Notes under the pieces: model-generated
Seen by the model: the letters and a program-made list of their open reading frames with translations, nothing else
What the model was told of the DNA's origin: nothing
Database searches by the model: none
Assembly (NCBI GenBank): GCA_963922205.1
Contig: CAWUHX010000338.1
Span: 124,001 to 188,000, forward strand
From: Romanomermis culicivorax
Taxonomy: Eukaryota > Nematoda > Enoplea > Mermithida > Mermithidae
DNA length: 64,000 nt
Direction of reading: 5' to 3'
Translations under genes and position numbers: made by a program
Part shown: one piece after another, positions 1 through 12,700 of the stretch
Numbering within the stretch: the first letter of the stretch is position 1
Layout of the letters: every line of letters begins with the position of its first letter

Positions 1-2
1 AT

Positions 3-3000
3 ACCTTTGTTGTAGATACTATGACAATCATGCCGAGGGAATGGACGCTCATTCATGAGCTCTTAGATTCGGACATGCTTCTCGTTGGATACAACTGCGT
101 TACAGATCTGGTTGCCATTTGGAATGTTAATGGCACAGGTAGAAAACACCAAGATATTGATCTGACAGCTGAGATCAAGCATAGAGTAATGTCTTCCTAT
201 GGCCATTATTATGACGTAGCCAAGGTAGAGACCAGTTGAATGGAAGGTTTTTGGCAATGTCCAGGAAGTTGGGACTTTGCCCGGAAATGTTTAAGCTGAA
301 AGGGTTGTTTACAGAGTTGTATCTGGCAGATATTGGTTACTTTCAAATGGATTTCCATCAGAGAGCGCAACGTGAACGATTCTGTAGGCACAGTTTGACA
401 CAGTTTTAAATAAGGTATTCAGCACTGGACGCCTACTACTCATTGTTGGTTTTCTTAGCATTTTTCCACTATGAGTTAGCTATGGAAGTTGAGATCGGAT
501 TCCAATATTTCCTGGATGATTCCATAAAAGCGAATCAGATTCAGGTGATGGCCTTTAGGCTGTACAGATTTTTTAATTTGATTTATGGCGAGAACTTCCC
601 GCAAACCTTTTGTGGAAGCCTGGAAGTGGAAGAGCCACAATCATCATCTATATATCACGTAATGAGGCAGGAGATGTATGCCCGTATGGCTGCCCAATTG
701 GACACCTCATTTGGAGGCTATAAGGAGTACAGCTTCCCTCATTACGAAGTGAACCCGAATATAGGAAGAGAGTTAAACATCAGTAAAGGAATTCATCCTG
801 ACTATACCATCAAGGAGAAAAGTAAGAATGTAGATGGGTAGGATACATTAAGTGAAGATGAAGAGTTCCAAGAAGCTTTGTCCCAAAAGCAGATTAGAGC
901 TTGGATTACAAAGAAGGTAGTGGATATGGTTAATCAAGGAAGAAGTTTTAGTAAACTTGATGAACCAGTATCCATGGTTTTGTATGAAAATTTCCTGAGG
1001 TATAGGAAAGAAACTAAGCAGTTTTTGGAAATAACATCTTTGGAAGTTGATTACCACGAGTATGAACCAGTCAACATATCGAATGGTAAAGACTCGTACG
1101 TAAGACAACACTGGAGCATGGATATTGCTCCATATTCTGAAATATTGGTTGAACACAATTTTAAGAATTTGGAGGCAGTATGTAACAAACATCCCCTTAC
1201 TTTTCATTTATTTTGGCCATATTCTAGAGAGGAAGCTGAAGAGTACCTTACCTCTCTCCTTGACCACAACTATTTGAGATCCTTTAGCCCTGAGGGAAAG
1301 GAACAACTCTTGAAGATGTTGTGGAGGGGAGATAGGTACGGACAGTATTTAGCCTTTTTGAATAGTTTACCAGTGACTGAAGTGCATACGCCAACCAAAG
1401 GTGATGCAATTACTTGCTGGGGGAATCGTTTCCGGTTCATATTGATCTGATTTTGGCCCAAGATGAAATCGTGGGAGCAAAGACCGGTAGACAGGCTGAA
1501 GCATTTGGCCGAGTGCCCGCAGTACAAGGACAATCCGTACTGCTACCAAAGATTATACTTCCGTCAAATAGCAGTCTGAGTGCCAGGTTTAGGGTACCCA
1601 ATAGATTTGAGGGAGGATGCTACAAAAGAAAATTTAAAAAAGCGTGCTAGCATATCAACCGGAATATGTTCCAGGTTACGAGCCACCATTTTTCGAAAAT
1701 ATTTTGCTGTCCAATCAACCAGGTATTCAAATTATGCATATTGGCAATAACGTTGAGGTGAGGCCAATAGGTAAGCAACCGGCAGCACCAGTTATAGGCG
1801 CTAAGGTAAGCACAATGGTGGTTCACCAACCTAAAAAGTCCAAAGTAGAGAGTACCAAAATGGATCAGGTGCAGGGGATGCAGGCTGAGCCTGTTGCGGT
1901 GCAAGCATGGCAACAAGTGATACCTGCAGACCTCAACACCCCTATAGATTTGAATCAGGAAGGAGATGATTTAGAAGTGAACAAGAAGCTCACTGTTGAA
2001 TTATCTCTCCAACCTGATGAAGAAACACAGGTAACTTCTTTGGTAGGCCAGACAGAAAGTTTACTTTCTGGGATGGATGTCAGAGCAGAACAGATGTTGG
2101 ATGAAAGCAATCTGATCATGATTGCTGCAGCTCCAACCATAGCAGAAATTGAAGCAAGGCTCAGGGAGCAAGCTGAGAAAGAAATCGAGAGACAAAAGGA
2201 GATTTTTGTTAAACAGCTTGCAGAGCAGAAAGCGAGATTAGATCAGCAGCAGAAGCAACTGGAGCAAGTCATGGCTGGTTTTACTGTGCAGCCAATGCCT
2301 CTCGCAGTACCTACAGCCGTGCAAGCTCCAGTAAAGCCACCTACTGCTTATCATATCCCGAAATTGGTGGCACAGCCAGCTAGTATGCAGGCTATCCAAC
2401 CTGCAGTCAGCAAGGCAGTGCCAGCAGTTCAAGTAGCGCCAAGAAATCCAGGGATAGATAATGGTATACCGAATATCTATGCTGCTGAAGAAGTTAGAAA
2501 ATTTAGAGAAGCTGGTCATACGGACGACCAGATTAAAAGGTTAAAAAGGAGAAAGATAGCCCCAAAGGCCAATAGGGCTAAAAAGAGGGACGGGGAAGAT
2601 GTAATTGAAATCAGTGATGATGAGGCAGAAAAGACAGGAAGTTCTGCGTCTGTGGACTCCAAATTTGTAGGATCAATGACTTTATTGACCAATTCAACTG
2701 AGTCCAAGATGAGAACTACGCCGATGAGCCAGGTGCCTGGAACTCTGAGTTCTATGAGTCAAGTGCAGTCAACAGTAGCTTCAGCAAAAGTACCTAGTAA
2801 GTCGACTATGTCACAAGTAAGTGCAACTACTGAAGGTACTTGGGCAAAGCCCACATCTAGAGTTGATCAGATGTCACAGCAGACCCAGAGCAGTTCCTCA
2901 GGGAAAAAAGTTATTTCTAAAACCTCTACGTCGGAGCCGACTAAGCCAGCCAAGAGAAGTAGAGATAAGGAAGTAACTTCGAAGTACTTGAGTTCTGTTT

Positions 3001-4031
3001 TGAGAGACTACTGGGACATCCATAAGAAATTTCCAGTTGTGAAAGGAAAGATAGATTTTTTGACACCAGAGGTGTTCAAATTTTTTGCTCAAGATATGCC
3101 AGATGATGATAGAAATCAAATCATCTGGGCGTGATTGAATAATGGAGTAGAGGAGCTTTATGAGAACTATGGGGATCACTTTGAGGTTCAAGGTGGTTTC
3201 CTGTATTATCACATAAACGTTCTTGAGCCCATTTGGGAGTATGTTTGGCTCAAATTGATGCATAATTGGTTTCATCATTTCCATGTAGAGATAGTGATGG
3301 CAGCCGTGAGATACTTATGTACCATGGTGTTGCTAAAGTTGGAACAGCAGCAGTTGGGCCCGAGACATATTGGTGCAGTTGATGCATGGGCCAAGTCATT
3401 TGTGACAGAAAAGTACTATTCAATCTACTTGCGGGGAGAGGGTAGTACTGCATTCAGGGAAGCGTATGCCAATCGAATGCAGGAACACCAGCAAACTGCA
3501 GTGGATATGGCAGCAAAAAGGAAGTTGTCAGAGGTAGCGCAGAGGTCTTCTGGTAAATTCCAGAAAGCCGAAGATGATGAAGGTCAGCCCTTCAAAATCC
3601 CTATCTTAGCGGAAAGGCAACTGAGAAACCCATCCAGGACTAGAAGCCAGCACTCGCGACAGTCATCTCATTCGCAGGGTAGGCAACAGCCTGGAGCGTT
3701 TAAGTTACCTTACGCAAACCAGCAAAGTCAAGGTAGGTTCAGTACCTCGGCTTCTGGAGTATCTTCTATAAGTTCCACTCTGGGCTAATACCAGAGGGGG
3801 ACTGAAGGGGGATATGGCTGAGGCTGGGGTCAGAGACAGGGTCAAGGAAGACCCTTCAGGATGATTAATCCGCAACCGTATAGAGGTCAGGCGATGGTCG
3901 GGGCCCCTCGTGTGGCGGCACCTCGAGGAGTTTTTGGGGGATTTCTCAGGGGTCCTGAAGCTTGGGGTGGTCCCTATCCTCGCCGTGGCAGCTTCCAATA
4001 TGGCGGTTATGGTGGCGGCGGGCAACAATAA
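3..4031 (+). pseudogene. Decayed long ORF: DEDDy 3'-5' exonuclease-like domain, coiled coil, RGG tail
   Basis: An intronless frame, broken by stops and frameshifts, enters from the left edge. Its start resembles RNase D/WRN-type exonucleases: FVVDTM, then LLVGYNCVTDL (ExoII-like G-N...D), and at about 410-460 YSALDAYYSLLVF, a good match to the ExoIII Y-x3-D motif; ExoI would lie at or left of the edge. Reading is in frame 3 to about 239, frame 2 from about 245 to 1640, and frame 3 from 1644 to 4031. In-frame stops fall at 407 (TAA), 839 (TAG), 1448 (TGA), about 1576 (TGA), 3132 (TGA), 3786 (TAA) and about 3828 (TGA). After the exonuclease region comes an unrecognised part, a charged coiled coil near 2140-2270 ([17 protein letters not shown]), a Ser/Thr/Gln-rich stretch, a basic patch (KRLKRRK), a second folded-looking block at 2970-3480 and a Gly/Arg-rich end. 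Mixed stop types argue for decay rather than a variant code. I do not recognise the full-length protein. It could be a mobile-element ORF or a retrocopied gene. Confidence 0.6.
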
Positions 4032-5411
4032 TTTTATATAGCCACATAATTTTTTGACCAAAAATCGTTCTTTCGTACAAATTTTATTTCAAAAATATAT
4101 AAAATACAAAAACACAAATAAAATACAAAATACAAAAAATATATGTTATCTCGTTTTATTGTTGCTTTAAATTTTTTAATTTTTTGCGTTTCCGGTGCCC
4201 AAAACTTGCCTGACAAAAATTCGTTTTTCTGTCCATCTTATTTCAGGCGTGTACATGCCCTCGTATTTTTTCTCCTTGATTTCAGGGCCTGAAAAAGATG
4301 AAAACGTGACAAATTTTAATCGTCTTTATAAAATTATTTCATAATCAGGTAAAATTGAAATATTTTATAAAAATGTTTTTTATTGTGTAGATTTGTATTG
4401 GACGGGGCAATGTGGCGAGAACCAGTACACAGGAGAAGAGGAATGGCGGCGCCCCGGATCTAGGCACAGATCAACGTGAAAGTCCAGGCCGAACTACATT
4501 CGTGATCGTACCAATAGCCTGAAAAGGAGTGCCCTGCCGAATGGATTGATCAAAGTCGCGGTCACCTGAAGGACCTGGTAGGGGCTGGATTGCATTTTGG
4601 AGGGGGTAACCCCAAAAATTTGTTTTCCGAGGGGAAAACAGTTATGCAGTTGGGGCCTCAGTATGAGACTCAGGCTGCAGAAAGGTTTTCACCTCCCATT
4701 GGTCGGTTTTGAGGGCCGAGAGATGTCAGGGTTGCCACAGGTGCATGTGTTCAGCTTCCGGCGTTGGTGCGCAGGCCGAAGAATGCAGCGAAAAGTGGCG
4801 GAAAGAAAGAGAAAATTTACATAGAAAGATGTAGCCACTGTTTCGCGAGTTTTTGTGTATTTTTCATTCTGGTCAATATTGTGGTTTTTATGGGAGCGTC
4901 GCCGCCAATCATCGTTTACTTTATAATTATTTCATTATTGTTTTTGGCGTCGCCCGTTGCATTCGCAATACAAGTTGAACCCGTAACTTGTATTGTTTTG
5001 TGAGTGTAGTGGAGGTTTTCATAAGGATAGGAGTGGAGACTTGGGTAGGATCTCCTGAGGTACGTGCCAAGGTGTTCTGCCTGAGGTTTGGTGAAGTACT
5101 AGCGTGTATCTGGTGAAACGTGTGAGAGAGTTCTTAGTTTATTGTTTTTGTTAGCCTGTGGTCAGAACTGTTGCAACTTCCTTTGTATGAACCCAAAGGT
5201 TGGTTACATCATCTTCTACCCACAGCAGCCTAACAAACTTCTTAGTAAATCTTCATTGAAAATTGAGTAATAAATTTGGTAAAATAACTTGACAAGTGTC
5301 AGAATTCACCATTCAAGTGAAAAATATGATTCAACTACATGTATATATGTCACAGTATGCAACAATATGTTATAACAACAGTATGCTGCAACTTTAGAAC
5401 ACATAACTTGT
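4032..5411. other. Non-coding stretch after the decayed ORF
   Basis: The first 350 bases are AT-rich; 4385-5240 is markedly more GC-rich and has no long frame that looks coding. The composition change suggests the GC-rich block belongs to the same element as the decayed ORF (an untranslated or terminal region). I found no second copy in the window, and no LTR or terminal inverted repeat that would define its end. Confidence 0.4.
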
Positions 5412-5577
5412 TCGAAAATTTCGGTTCAGTTGAAACTTGATGACAGTGCAGCAAAACTTACAAAAACCTATTCATACTTCAAAGGTGGTACCGTGCGGAG
5501 CCGGCCAGCGCTGCTTTTTAGTATGAATAGAACAACTAGCACCGCGCGGTACCGCCCGGTGAAGTATGACAGGGCCT
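5412..5577. repeat. 5'-truncated copy of a GC-rich MITE
   Basis: From GGTTCAGTTGAAAC to the terminal GAAGTATGACAGGGCCT this matches the right part of the fuller copy at 48364-48685, including the GGTACCG-rich palindromes and the TTTTTAGTATGAATAGAAC block. It ends immediately before TAA (5578-5580), the target triplet favoured by PIF/Harbinger elements. The left terminal repeat is missing here. Confidence 0.7.
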
Positions 5578-5592
5578 TAAGCCGAAGCCTAA

Positions 5593-5825
5593 AGGCTCAA
5601 TTATACTTGCCTTTTCCGATGGGACGGAACAGTACGGATCATCAACAGCTCGAAACGTTCAGCCTGAAAATCCACTATAGGTCAGAAAGGATGACCGTAA
5701 TTTTGCGGAAAACGACCAATGGTAACCTTCTCCTCGAACGGAAGGTAAATTTCCCTTTCGTTCGATAACATTCAGTTGACTGCATTCCTTTCCGTCCGTC
5801 GGAAAAGGCAAGTATGAATGAGCCT
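5593..5825. mobile_element. MITE with ~30-bp TIRs and TAA target duplication
   Basis: Starts AGGCTCAATTATACTTGCC and ends with its near-perfect inverse (GGCAAGTATGAATGAGCCT). TAA flanks both sides (5590-5592 and 5826-5828). The three-base TAA duplication and AGGC-type terminus suggest a PIF/Harbinger-derived non-autonomous element. It sits inside the left edge of the GCCTAA array: the host repeat (AAGCCTAA) is visible on its left and resumes on its right. The inner part has no convincing coding frame. Confidence 0.8.
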
Positions 5826-5995
5826 TAAGACTAAGCCTAAGCCTAAGCCTAAGCCTAAGCCCAAGCCTAGGCCTAAGCCTAAGCCTAAGCCTAAGCCTAA
5901 GCCTAAGCCTAAGCATAAGCCTAAGCCTTAGCCGAAGTCTAAGCCTAAGCCTAAGCCTAAGCCTCAGCCTGAGCCTGAGCCTGAGCCTGAGCCTA

Positions 5996-6070
<75 letters not shown>

Positions 6071-6295
6071 ATAAGCCTGAGCCTGAGCCTAAGTCTGAGC
6101 CTAAGCCTGAGTCTAAGCCTGAGCCTAAGCCTGAGCCTGAGCCTATGCCTCAGCATAAATCTGACCCTAAGCCCCAGCATATACCTGAGCCTAAGCCCAA
6201 GCCTAATGCCTAATTCTGGGCTGAGCCTAATCCTGAGCCTGAATCTAAGCCTGGGGTTTAGCCTAAGCCTAAGCTTCAGCTAAGCTAACCTAAGG
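5826..6295. repeat. Interstitial telomere-type array, GCCTAA grading into GCCTGA
   Basis: About 75 hexamers. Units at 5828-5965 are almost all GCCTAA, the complement of TTAGGC, the telomere unit of Ascaris and Caenorhabditis. From about 5967 to 6160 the dominant unit becomes GCCTGA, and to 6295 the array becomes irregular. The TTAGGC strand is the minus strand. The pattern fits an ancient or inserted telomeric tract in which a variant hexamer was later amplified. The long Leu-Arg frame on the minus strand is only a translation of the repeat. Confidence 0.9.
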
Positions 6296-6702
6296 TAAAT
6301 GTTGTTTTTGTATGTTTATGTTAATTTTGTTAAAAACTAGAAGGACTTCTTACATTGAAATCGGTCAATCTTTGGCAATTTTCGGTAAATAATTGTTTCG
6401 GTTTAAACTTAAACTTAATTGTTTCGGTTTAAACTTAAACTTAACTTAAACTAAAAACTAAGTTAAAACTTAATTCGCTTCGCGATTTTCTGTTCAACAA
6501 TTTTTCATATAATTTTTTACATGTAAATCATATACAATAAAATCGTTTAGCTCCCAAATTTTTGTATGTAGCACATTATTAATGAAACATACTATGGATT
6601 AATAACAACATAAAATTCAGATAAGGAAAAAAGTGTCATATACAAACATATCGGAAACGTTCCATGTCTCAAAGGAAGGCTAATCAGCATTAATTCTGAT
6701 AA
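6296..6702. other. AT-rich spacer downstream of the NAGA-type gene
   Basis: Contains a short duplication of AATTGTTTCGGTTTAAACTT at about 6390-6440 and otherwise nothing I can assign. It should include the 3' untranslated region of the minus-strand gene ending at 6703, but I see no clear AATAAA on that strand. Confidence 0.3.
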
Positions 6703-9700
6703 TTATTTCAGTACAACAGTCGCTTTGACCATCACGACGCCTGTGGCATTGATCGTATAATTGAAATTATCTTCGATTTTGGCAAGATGAGGTGTTGATT
6801 CGGGGCCGTCGGCGAAAAGGTCTTCTATTAAATAGCCTTTGGGGTTCGACAGTCCTAATTTCGACCAATTTAATGATACCTTAGCCTGAATGTCATTGAT
6901 GAAAGCGTTTAAGTAGAATAATGATTAAGTGTAATGGTCCACAAAATCTGTATCAGTGGCAACAGCTCCACGATGTATCACGTGAACTCCGTCAAAATAC
7001 TCCACAGTAATCGTGATTTTTATCTTTGTGATTTTTATGTTTTTATGTTTTGGATGATTTTATGCTTTTTTTATTTTTGTTTGAAAAACAGTGATTTCGA
7101 TGTTTTGGGGAAAGGCTAGACAGGTATGAAAAATTTGTCACAACCAGCCAAAAATTTCCGACTGCATCGTCAGAAGTTTTTTTAAAAAAAAAAGTCATTA
7201 CAGAAATTCCATTCAAATTATTATCAAAATTAATGAGATTCAGACCTAGGCCCAGTTTTTCAAAGGGCACATTATAAACAAAGTCACTCTTTCGTGCATA
7301 GTTTGGAAGCGCACTTTTTTCCTATAGTGCCCTTCGAAAAAATCGTATCGTGGTATCCAAGAATCTTACACGCTTGTTGAATATAACGCGTAGGATCTAT
7401 ACTGGAATTCGGACCTGAATCAAAATAAGCTGTCTAAAATACGGTTCATCCAGACCATTTTGAATAAAGGCAACTAATAACTATTTTTGAATTCAAATTT
7501 GAAATCTGTTTATAATGAATGTGATTCAAATTTCGGCATGAACACAAAGTCAAGCCATTTGAATTCAAATTTTTCTGACTAACCAAATGCGAAAATTCAG
7601 ATTGGAGCAGATCAAGTCAAATGTTATTTCACTAGATCAACTCAAAACTCGTGATCTGAAAAACTCGAATCGGATACAACATTTTTTAAAGTCGTGAGAC
7701 TATCACCTATTGGAAACCGATAAATTCCGAATTAAGATTTATAATCCATTTCCAGAATATTTTTGAGATGTTTCGCTCTTATGGGGAAAAGGTTTTGATG
7801 ATACGAATCGGTGTCGGACTCTGGTTATCCGGATTCGATCCCGGATTGAACCTTTGAGGACCTATTCAACTCGACCATATTTGAGGCGCTATGAGTGATT
7901 CAGAATCCAAACCCAGGATACATGTATAATATACCTATTCCAAGAATTGTATGCTCGCATAGACTTTACCCTAAAGGACTGGCATGATCACACCAACTTC
8001 GACAATTGTCAGTGCTGAGAATTAGGGCCCCACCCAGAAGTTCTTTTAACACTGGTGACAGTACCGAGGGTCCTGCTATTGCTCCACGAGGAATGATGTT
8101 GCATGTTCGCATACAAATTCCACCATAAGAACTAATGTTTCTCCAAGTTCACGGGTTCAGGACTCGATGGTTTTTGTTAAACCTTAGTCGGGATGGTCAC
8201 ACAAAGTCGGAAAGTTACAACTGCTGATAATTATGATACCATCCATAAGTCCCTCAAACACCGGTGATCGCACTAAGAAGCCGTCTGTTGCTCAATGAAG
8301 AATGATGTTGTATGTTCGCATACAAATTCTGCTCGAAGAACTGGCAATCCTCGTAGTCCACAAATTTCGGACATGGCCGTTGAGTCCTAGACGAGATGAT
8401 CACACCAGCGACGAAAGTAGTCAGTAATGGAAGCTATGGCATCAACTAGGAGCCCTTCAACACAAGCCCAAATCTGTCTGTACTCCAAAATTAGCTTTAA
8501 ATTACAATCTGGATCCCATTCATATCTGGATTCCAATCCGATCCAGATCAGAAACACGCTAAAAATAGACACTTACTTGCGTATTTTTATTTCTGTTAAA
8601 AAATACAATGGCATAGGAATATTGATCAATTGCCGAATCAAACGGTGTCATCTTCTTTATGTAAATACCGACGTTTGAAGTCTGAAAAAGATAATCCTTA
8701 TGACTAGTTTACATAAACTTGTAGACAAAATCTCACGTTGAACATCAATCTGCCCATAACGCCCAACGGATCTTGATCGACGGCTATAACTTTTTTGTTC
8801 AACAAAATTTTCTTGTGGGCTAAAGGCACGAAGCGTAAATCGTTGGACATGAGTAGCGGGGCCGACCAAATTGACCAAATAGCCATTTGAGCTTTGGATT
8901 GATCGACCGTGATTTCGGGATTTCCGGCGATGATCTATAGAGAGAAAATTGGATCAATCTAAATGAAATTAAGTGAATTTGAAACACACAGTTATGCACC
9001 ATGTCAGGATCATTCCATTGACCAGGACCGTGAACAGGGATCATTTCATCTTGATGTTTGTCGTACCAGTTGATTATGTCTTGTATGGAATCCCATTTGA
9101 GGCTGATGTCTCCGTAGTTGCGCCATAAATTGCAGGCTTTAGCGATAGCGGGATATTTGGGCTGTTTATTGAAAATAGTGTTTATTTTGTTGAACATAGG
9201 TTAAAATCAGATTTAGCGTGCAATCTCCGGGCTATAAGATATGATGTTCCAGATATCAAACTTTCATCCATTTTGGAAATTTACGGTTGGATCAACAGAC
9301 CTGTTATTCTAGCGATGTTGCGTGAATCATGTGACGTTGATAGATTTTGCAATGATAAATTAGAAATAAAAACTTCACCGTCTCTGAAACGTCTACAGCT
9401 AGCATTTCAAAGAATTTGCAGACAATTTTATACTTGCACTCATAGGAAAGGAATTATCAAAAAATTGACACTGAAGCAGCTGTTAGAGAAAGGCAGCTCA
9501 GAGGTTACCGTAGTATATGTGTATGCTATTTTAGCAATACTAACTGCAACATCATGCACACTTTTTTGTATTTTTCAATTGCACGCTATGAAAGCTATTG
9601 ATTGGCAATCCATACTCGAGAAAAAACTTCGAAAAAAGTCGTAAATTTCCTTGAGTCGTGGAATAATATCAGAATACTGATCGATCAGAGAAAAATTATA

Positions 9701-12700
9701 GCTCAATTTTCTGAAATGAATTCAGCAACAATATCAGTAATATCAACTCAAAAATGCGGCTCAACTTTGCATGCAGACATCATTCCTTCACGGCACGTGT
9801 ATTGGAAGCTGGCACAACATCAACACGAAAACTTTTTAACTGTATCTACAGTATATTTTTCCTCATGAAATTAAGTCCAACACAGGAAAAACTAACACGC
9901 TTCTTATTGTGATCGATGAAAAAAATTTATCATCGATGAGCGGCTAACAGAACGACTGAAAATTTTCTCCAATAGCCTTGTTAAATATTCAAATTTAATT
10001 TTTTCACTAATGGGTCGATACAGTTCTAATCAAGTTAAAAGTAGATGAGCATGATGTGTCTTCCATGATTTTGGCGTTTTTTGCCATGAAGAATGTCAGC
10101 GTATTTTTCAGTAATCAACTTTTTCACTGCAAGAAAATTATGCGTCAAACTAAACCTATTTCTTTGGTTGTCGCTGTATTTATCATTTCAAAGCATGTGG
10201 ACTATAGTCAGACTAGAAACGGTCAAGTTTTACAAGTAAATAATCATCAAAAGCAATTAAAATATCTTAATTGAGAATTAATTTTCAACTTATATACTGA
10301 CATAATTGACGCTCACTGTTTATGGAAAATGTTTTCGTTTGGAAAATGTTGTGAACTTCAAATTTTTGAATTTTTGTTGCAGCTCAAATATTTCTAAATT
10401 CCGAAAGACGTTATCAGATATCTCGATGAGAGAGATGCTGATCGCCTAAAACTTTTCCCCAATTATACCGACCTTTTATTGACGGTTTCAGTTAATTTGA
10501 CAAAAAAACAAGTCCACCTAATTTTAAATGACAGACGCAGCAAAAACCAAAAAAGTAAGTTCAACTTCATGAGGTGAGAAAGGCCAAAAATAATCGAAAA
10601 ACATCATACTTATCTATTGTCGATTAGGACAGAACTGCGTCATTGCCTAAGTACTATTCTAGAAACTTTTACCACTTAACTAGATCATTGAAGAAAATTT
10701 TCAGTCGTTCTGTTCGGCACTCATTGGTGTAGAATTTTTTCATTGATTACAGTAATAATCTTAATAGTTTTCTTACGTATTGAACTATCTTTCATGGGAT
10801 CGCTGCATCGATCATTTCGAAATGCATAGAGTGTAGATACGAAACCTTCGATAATCAAAAAGTTCACAGTTTTTCAAACATTAAATTTAAATAACTTTTC
10901 GATTGGGCACGAAATATTGACGATTGAAATTGAAGTAGTAATTAGTTGAAATAGATACTCAAATGAACTCCTTTTGAAGCCGATCAACAAATTAAACATT
11001 TACATGCATGGTAGTATTAAAGCATGAATGTTGTCGTCAATGCATGACGATGAGATGATAATGTAATTATAAGACTGACCACAATGCCTGCATCAACTTC
11101 GTAAGCAGGCCAACTGCAGGAATATACGATTGGTCGGCCGGTCGAATTGAGGTATTTGCTCATTTTGGGGTAGCCTGAAAATTTTAGAATGCTACAGCAG
11201 TCGTGCACAGGACAAACATTCTACTGAGAAAAAAAATTCTTGAAATCTAATCTAGGCAGTCAAATGGCGGATTAAGAGAAAATTTACTCGATCCACCAGT
11301 ACCACAGCAGATCACACAACTTCTTGTACGTACATACACCATTAAAAAGGTGATTACAACTTCGAAGATTTTCAAGATGTCAGTGCTGAATAGTGGTGAA
11401 ATATTTCTTAACGAAAAGTGTCCTTAATGATCAAAATTACCAGTAGGCATTATTGAGGGTGAAGCATAACATCCGTCCAGTTTCAACATGTCAACGCCCC
11501 AGGATGCGAAGGTCTTGGCGTCTTCTTCCAAGAAGTAGAGGCTGCCCGGATAGCCGGCGCAAGTGTAATTGCCGAAGTCTTCGTAGATGCCCAGTTTTAG
11601 CCCCTTGGCATGCATCTCAAAAATACTCGATGTAAGTTGTTAAAATTTTTTGGAGAATCTGGATGAGTTCAATAAAGAGAAAGCTGCAAATTTTTCTTTT
11701 TAGTCAACATTTTTTCTTTGACAAATTCACACCCACTGCTTTATCTCATGCCATATTCGCTTGGTCACCTTTTTAGAACTTTCAATTTAAGAGCTTTTTT
11801 TTCTATGGAAAAGTTTCCGAACCAAAAACGAAGGTAATTCAAACTAATTTTCATTTTAAAAACAAACAAATTTTCAAAAACTAATTTTCATTTTAAAACA
11901 TCTAAACAGATGTAATTCAAAAACTGCAGATAGACGTGGACAGTTCGACTAGATGTTTGGAGAATATAGGTATTAAGGTCCAAGTTATAATCATTTTATC
12001 GCGATCACGGTCATCATTTGCTTTTATTTAATCCATTTTGCCCAAAACTTGTAGGCCTGCATGTCATATGAAAAGCCTCACTTACATAATCAGCAAGCCA
12101 TTTGATTCCTGAAAAATACGATATAAATGAATTAACGAGTATTAGAATAATCAGCAAATTATGTAAATTGAATGATAGAAAAATGGAGAACACAAAGAAG
12201 GTGGCAGGGAAACGAAAATAAAAAGCAAAGTAGAAGTGAGTACTCAGTAAAACACAAAGTTATCGCAGATAAGAAGGCACGACAATGTGAAACAATAATA
12301 AAAGGCAAACGTTACCAATGACAGCGAAAACAAAACGGAACACAAGGTTAATGAAAGGAAATATACTTTCAAAAAGTGAAAACGAAAAAATAGCACAGAG
12401 AAAACGTAAATAAAATACAATACAAGTAAGGAAAAAAGACTTGCGTCGCATAAATGAATCCAACGATATTAAAAAAGGACTGGAAAAAGCAGAGTCCAAA
12501 AAACAAAAATGCATAAAATAAATAAAATTCAAGCTAAACAAAAAGTATGATTCAAGTACGGGTAGATAATAAAATAATTATAAAAAGGAAAGAAAAATGA
12601 CTATGAAAAACATCGACAAACAATAAATAGACCAAATAAGAGACAAGTAGCATAATAAAATGTAAGCATTAGGATAGAAGATGAGTTTTAAAAAAGGAAG

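Noticed and set aside
1414-1650. Separate frame-1 ORF in the decayed exonuclease element
   Set aside because: Frame 2 through this stretch gives more natural protein (YKDNPYCYQRLYFRQ) despite two stops. The frame-1 ORF is a shadow.
5659-6180. Long minus-strand Leu-Arg repeat protein
   Set aside because: Pure translation of the GCCTAA/GCCTGA hexamer array.
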